Under the pieces are notes generated by a model that did not search any database, had not been told where the DNA came from, and saw only the letters and a list, made by a program, of their open reading frames with translations. Both the position numbers and the translations under genes were made by a program. 64,000 nt of DNA from Megaleporinus macrocephalus (taxonomy: Eukaryota > Chordata > Actinopteri > Characiformes > Anostomidae), in NCBI GenBank assembly GCA_021613375.1, contig CM038722.1:28843403-28907402 (forward strand). Reading direction: 5' to 3'. Shown piece after piece: positions 59,316 through 64,000 of this stretch (position 1 is its first letter; every line of letters starts with the position of its first letter).

Positions 59316-60031
59316 CAGGGGTGTTTAATTAGAATTCAGTAGGGTTTCCTCAGGTCAAGGTCCGGACCCTCGTAATGTCTTTGTGTTATGATATTACAAA
59401 TACAATTCAGTATATTTCAGTAATATTTATTCTTTTACATGATGAACTGAATTAATTATTTATAAAACTTCAAATAAATGTTTCTTTTTCTCACTTCAAC
59501 TAAAAACAAGGGCTACATTAAAAATGCATCATAAAGTGCTTTTTTATAGAAAAAGTAAATAAAAAGTCTTCTTGTTAACTCAATTTCACATCTTAACAGT
59601 TTATCTCTCTCTTGTATTCCTCTCTCACACTTTCTCTTGTTTAGTGAGAGCAGTGAGCTCTTGTTTGTCCAGCCAAGACTTTTTTTGCCATCGCAATTTC
59701 TTTTTTTAGAGTACGCCGCCTGAACGAGCCTTCCTCTCCAACTCGCTTTACTCTCCGACTGCCGCTTCTCGCTTCATACCTTGCCTGTGTGCGTGCCGCA
59801 CTCCAGAATCTGCTCAGATCTGATTGGCTGAGGAGTGCCTTTGGTGATCTTACAATGCACGTGATTGGTTTGTAAGTTTACTGCGCTGCAAAGCCCGTAT
59901 ATAGTAAAGACACGTAAAGTGCAGACATTTAAAATAAACACTATCAACAGTTTATTATTTGGGTCCGCATTGGACAACGTCTTGGTCCGGACCCCGATTG
60001 TGGTCTGAAGCCCGCCCATTAGTAACCTCTG
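59316..60031. mobile_element. 720-bp hAT-like element, copy 2
   Basis: The left end caggggtgtttaattag and right end (attagtaacctctg) pair with those of copy 1. It has its own perfect 8-bp duplication ctctataa (59,308-59,315 and 60,032-60,039). It shares with copy 1 the internal words cctcaggtcaaggtccggac, ctgattggctgaggagtgcc and tgcaaagcccgtata. The similar length (716 versus 723 bp) shows that this short form is what was mobilised. Confidence 0.92.
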
Positions 60032-60039
60032 CTCTATAA

Positions 60040-60618
60040 CAAGACTCATTTATAATATCAGGCACAATATTAATACCCACACCTGTAGCGTTAGCACCAC
60101 TACTATTATTATAAATATATTTTTTTAATTCACGAATAATTCTATGATTATTTTTACAATTAGAAAAACATTGAAATGTACCTCACAGATTATAAACTCT
60201 GACAAATAATACATTCTAAACTTAATATTTTGTTATCTTTAAACACATGATATAAAGATTAGAAATTTGTGTTTTTAGTGCTCCCTACAGTGTGCAAGGT
60301 GGCCTGTCCAGCAAAAACCTCCAGCCAAAAGCTTGCATAAAAAATACTCACTAGATATCATAATTTCACAACTTTCCATGGTTGGCCCAAACTGGCCCAA
60401 TTTATAGGGATAACCCTGAATCTGGCAACCCTGATGGTGGGTACACTTTCTGGGCTGGCCGTTTAAGCACATTTACGTCAGTGCTTGGAGGCTTCCCAGG
60501 CTGGCTACTGGGATTTCTGCTGCTGAGAGGGATCTTTCCCCAGGGCTCTTTCTGGGTCAGCCAAGTGACTCATGCAGTAGTCTTGGGTTTTATTCTTCTG
60601 CCAGATTTTAAATAACCT
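60040..60618. other. Unique stretch
   Basis: A 77-codon plus-strand frame (60,382-60,615) with a hydrophobic Gly/Leu/Phe-rich centre (GGFPGWLLGFLLLRGIF) is present but unrecognised. No repeat family detected. Confidence 0.4.
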
Positions 60619-60837
60619 TACAAAGAAAAACATGGATCTCCATTTTTATCAATTTCTGTTTTCCTAGCTCATTTGAACGCAGCAGAAGTTTATATTGAAG
60701 AAAACGTTCATGATGAATGGACCAACAGTAATGCTCAAAAATAGGTTAGACTAAGTTCTGGTTCCATTGATTTAAAAAGTAATGGTTGTTTTTGTCCTCT
60801 CCTGTAAAGTTGTTTGTTTTTGTGTGGACAGTGACAT
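60619..60837 (-). mobile_element. MITE family B, copy 7
   Basis: Contains caaagaaaaacatggatctc, cgttcatgatgaatggacca and cctctcctgtaaagttg, and closes with tgtggacagtgac. The left terminal bases are eroded. Confidence 0.8.
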
Positions 60838-60984
60838 CAGTCTCTGCTGTAGGAGCTGTTCTGCTCCCCTGGTCTCATCTGGGAGGTGCAGCAGTACACT
60901 GTGTCTCCTGACTGTCCTATAGCCTGTGGAGCTACTAAATACAATTTCATGACGCAAATGGTCAAAATGTCCTGTTGCTATCTT

Positions 60985-61640
60985 TCTTTCTATCTCTCTC
61001 TCTCTCTCTCTCTCATTTCTTCCTCTATCACTCATTCTCTACTGTTATCTTACTTTCTCCCTCTTTTTTCCCTGTATCACTCAATCTCCACATCTTCCTC
61101 TCTCTTTCTCTCTCTACCTTTAATTTCTTCCTCTATCACCCAATCTCTACATCTTCCTTTCTCTTTCTCTCTCTATTTATCTCCCTTTCATTTCTTCCTC
61201 CATCACTTAATCTCTACATCTTCCTTTCTCTTTCTCTCTCTATTTATCTCCCTTTCATTTCTTCCTCCATCACTTAATCTCTACATCTTCCTCTCTCTTT
61301 CTCTCTCTCCCTTTCATTTCTTCCTCTATCACTTAATCTCTACATCTTCCTTTCTCTTTCTCTCTCTATCTCTCTCCCTTTCATTTCTTCCTGTATCACT
61401 AAATATCTACATCTTCCTCTCTCTCTCTTTCTCTCTCCCTCCCTTTCATTTCTTCCTGTATCACTCAATCTCTACATCTTCCTCTCTTTCTCTCTCTCTG
61501 TCTCTCTCCCTTTCATTTCTTCCTGTATCACTCAATCTCTACATCTTCCTCTCTTTCTCTCTCTGCCTTTCATTTCTCCCTGCATCACTCTTTCTCTACT
61601 GCTATCTTCCTCTCTCTCTCTCTCTCTCTCTCTCTCAGTC
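60985..61640. repeat. Pyrimidine-rich minisatellite (~55-67-bp units)
   Basis: About nine units of the order cctttcatttcttcctctat, cacttaatctctacatcttc, then ctctctttctctctc of variable length. It is bracketed by pure (CT)n runs at 60,995-61,015 and 61,610-61,637. A 268-codon Ser/Leu/Phe-rich frame results from the repetition and is not a gene. Confidence 0.93.
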
Positions 61641-62560
61641 CTCTGCCCTTTCAAAACTCTGCACAAAGCAGATACTGAAATGTCATCCTTGAGGTAGCTC
61701 ACCATTTCTACGAGTTGCTGGTAATTTCCTGAGTTGTGTAACCTGCAGGTCTCTCTCGTTCTTCTCTCATGAAGCCTCTTACTCACGTCAGCACAATCGC
61801 TGCTGATTACCAGTCCACCAGCATGCCTGAAGATGCAATAACCTCTTTTTCAAGAAAAAGTAATTGCAGGTAACTTGACCAACGTCAGTATATTTGCTCA
61901 ATATGTTACAAAATAGGGCTGCCATGGAGAAAAACTGGTGGGAGGTGGCCAATTCAGCAGGTTATCTACTAAGCACGTATACACAAATGAACAAAGGTAC
62001 AACTTTGTAATTAACATACGAGCAATGCAGTATAACCATGAGTTTGGCCTGAGGCGTTATACATGAGGCGTCTATTCATAAATAAAGTCCCGCCCTTCAA
62101 GAAAAACAGCCAATCCAGTTTGTGGTCCACTGACTATTACTAAATCCAAAGAATGTTATCAGTTCAACATAATAAACACATACATTATCTTAAAGTCACA
62201 GTCCAATGAACAACAATGTGAAACACCAGCTACCCTTTACGCCAGTGGTCTCCAACCTTAGTACTAGCGATCTACCTTCCTGTAAAGACTAAACCTCAAC
62301 CTCCGTGTGGCACGCCTGCTCCAGCAAACTTCTTCAGAAGTTCTCGATTGGCTGGATCAGATGCATCAACGTTAGGTGAGCGGAGAGGCTGTATGTTAGA
62401 CGGAGGCTGGAAATCAACTATCCAAGAAGATCTCCAGGAAGAGTGTTGGTGACCACTGTGTTACACTGTAGCATGCTGAATGGACCCAAATTCAAATCTC
62501 GTTACAGATACGTCCCATTTAGAAAGTTTTATTACAACAGCAACATTGTTTGTTGTGTCC
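61641..62560. other. Unique stretch
   Basis: No gene or repeat array recognised. Confidence 0.45.
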
Positions 62561-62764
62561 AGTGATTGTCTTGATCCATGAAAACCCACATAAAAAAAAC
62601 AGAATGTTTTCCGTTTCCATTTATGAATAGACGAATCAAAGTGCTCCAACATCACTTGGAAAACAATCTGGTTCCATTGACTTACATTGAAAGTAAAAAA
62701 TGTTTTTTGTCCTCTCCTGTAAAGTTACTATTTTAGAGATCTTGTTTTTCTTTGGGCAGTGACT
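62561..62764 (-). mobile_element. MITE family B, copy 8
   Basis: Opens with agtgattgtc and closes with gggcagtgact, preserving the outer inverted bases. The core has tccatttatgaatagac, cacttggaaaacaatctggt and cctctcctgtaaagttacta. Confidence 0.82.
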
Positions 62765-62975
62765 GTATAGATTTCTAAGAACGCTCATCAGCTTTATAAA
62801 GTCTGACATTAACGATAAGCACATGACAGACAGTGCAGCCCTTGTAAAGGAACTTGCACACAGCCAGTTGTTTGAGACTGTGTGGTTCATTTGCTCTGCT
62901 GCTTTCAGCTTTATTAAATAAATAAACCACCGCATGACATTCCCTGAGTGAATCAGTGCTGTAGAGAGAGGGAGG

Positions 62976-63006
<31 letters not shown>

Positions 63007-64000
63007 AGCTACAGATATCTGGAGACAGATCCGAAGTGCGAGACACTGCTGAAGCGGTCAGGAAGGAATCCGTCCAGCCTGAATAACACCTTTGTGTGGT
63101 CGAACCAGACTCAGAGTGTTTTTTAGACTATGACAACCCCAGAAGCTTACGGTCTACAGCTATTATTACACAGCACTTTGAAAATGCTGAATGTGACATT
63201 TGCCTGCCAAATATACTTATTAAACTAAGCCCCACTGCAAATACAGCTTGTAGGTGCACTTGTACCGCAGATAGCAGCAAGTGCTGTTTGTTTTCTAGAT
63301 CCCACATGATCCTTCACCAAACCGAAAGACAGATTTGCATGAATTAGTCAAATCTAAGGTGTGTTTTTCAAAAGTACTAGCATTTTGGATTAAAGTAGAT
63401 GAATGTCATTTGGGTGCTCTATCAGTTTTACACTCACTGGACATTATGCTAGTTAAGACTGGCTTAAATGCTCTGTAGTTTATGCACTTCTATCTTATAT
63501 ATGTACTCACAGAACTGAATTATGTTTCTATATGAATGCTGTTTCTTAGTTATGCATGTGTTGAGCGTTTTGCCAGATAAGATTAGCTTTAAAATGATCT
63601 TGTATGCTTTATATTGTACAATTGATTAATAAATTTAATAAAAAATCTAGTCTTTCCTCCTTAAGTGCCAATTGAAGATTTGGATGTTGGATGCTAAGCT
63701 AGTTCTTATGATCCGTGATACAGTTTGTACATCTTTTAGTGTATATTAAACAATATGTGACTAAATGTAATACTTTTCAATACTTTAACTTTGAGTATTA
63801 AGTGTAATTGCAATGCACTCTTTCAGTCTGATAATGTCCTAATAAGGCCAATAAACTCTCAAGGCAGGGACTAGCATCTCCCAGTTAGGTACTCGGTCAG
63901 AAGAAGTACTGGTAGGGACTAGTATAACCTTTTATGATGCTAGTAGGGTTAAGCATAAGCTACAATGTTAGCAAAGATAAGCATCTCTTAGTTATATACT
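62765..64000. other. Mostly unique stretch to the window end
   Basis: A (GA)n tract lies at 62,964-63,006. At 63,868-64,000 the words gggactag, agcatctc and gttagg recur, which may be the edge of a further repeat running out of the window. No gene recognised. Confidence 0.45.

Noticed and set aside
60886..61692. 268-codon Ser/Leu/Phe-rich frame that could suggest a membrane protein
   Set aside because: It is a translated CT-rich minisatellite; hydrophobicity follows from tct/ctc/ttt codons.

Overview
This 64 kb window looks like repeat-dense, essentially gene-free nuclear DNA from a ray-finned fish. The basis is the repeat content: a CR1/L2/Rex1-group LINE with a tandem-repeat 3' tail, two tRNA-derived SINEs of fish type, several hAT-like elements with 8-bp target duplications, a PIF/Harbinger-type MITE, a Tc1/mariner relic, and many mini- and microsatellites. 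I saw no exon of a known host gene, no rRNA and no functional tRNA gene. The species cannot be named from this; an otophysan teleost is only a guess.

Layout. 0-8 kb: copy of an unclassified dispersed repeat ('family A'), then a 30-bp minisatellite (1.18-5.79 kb) split by a 3.0 kb minus-strand LINE whose endonuclease/reverse transcriptase frame is unbroken, then an inverted-repeat transposon (7.55-8.20 kb). 8.4-14.9 kb: a degenerate 'actaacatca' repeat field and a 3.9 kb satellite of 32/39-bp units. 15-21 kb: a degenerate minisatellite split by two MITEs and (TA)n tracts, then mostly unique sequence. 21.6-24.2 kb: a nest in which a SINE is interrupted by a hAT-like element, itself interrupted by a LINE 3' fragment; the SINE head runs into exactly 33 tandem 20-bp units, most carrying an RNA polymerase III A-box-like motif. 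25.7-36.4 kb: a MITE, a deleted Tc1/mariner element, a second nest (family A, hAT-like element, Harbinger-type MITE), a SINE inside another DNA-element relic, and a hAT-like element with a BED-finger remnant. 37-48 kb: 'cttagcaacc' repeats, a hexamer tract, foldback elements, an 18-bp minisatellite, a 720-bp hAT-like element and a 32-bp minisatellite. 50.8-54.7 kb: a second 3.8 kb satellite with a 1035-bp higher-order period. 55-64 kb: unique DNA, three MITE copies, the second copy of the 720-bp hAT-like element and a pyrimidine-rich tandem repeat.

There is no pathway or operon here. The only sizeable protein reading frame I can assign is the LINE's; other transposase traces are fragments. 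Most remaining open frames arise from tandem repeats with unit lengths divisible by three. The window is most informative about repeat biology: dated nests, precise target duplications, higher-order repeat periods, and amplification of part of a SINE promoter.
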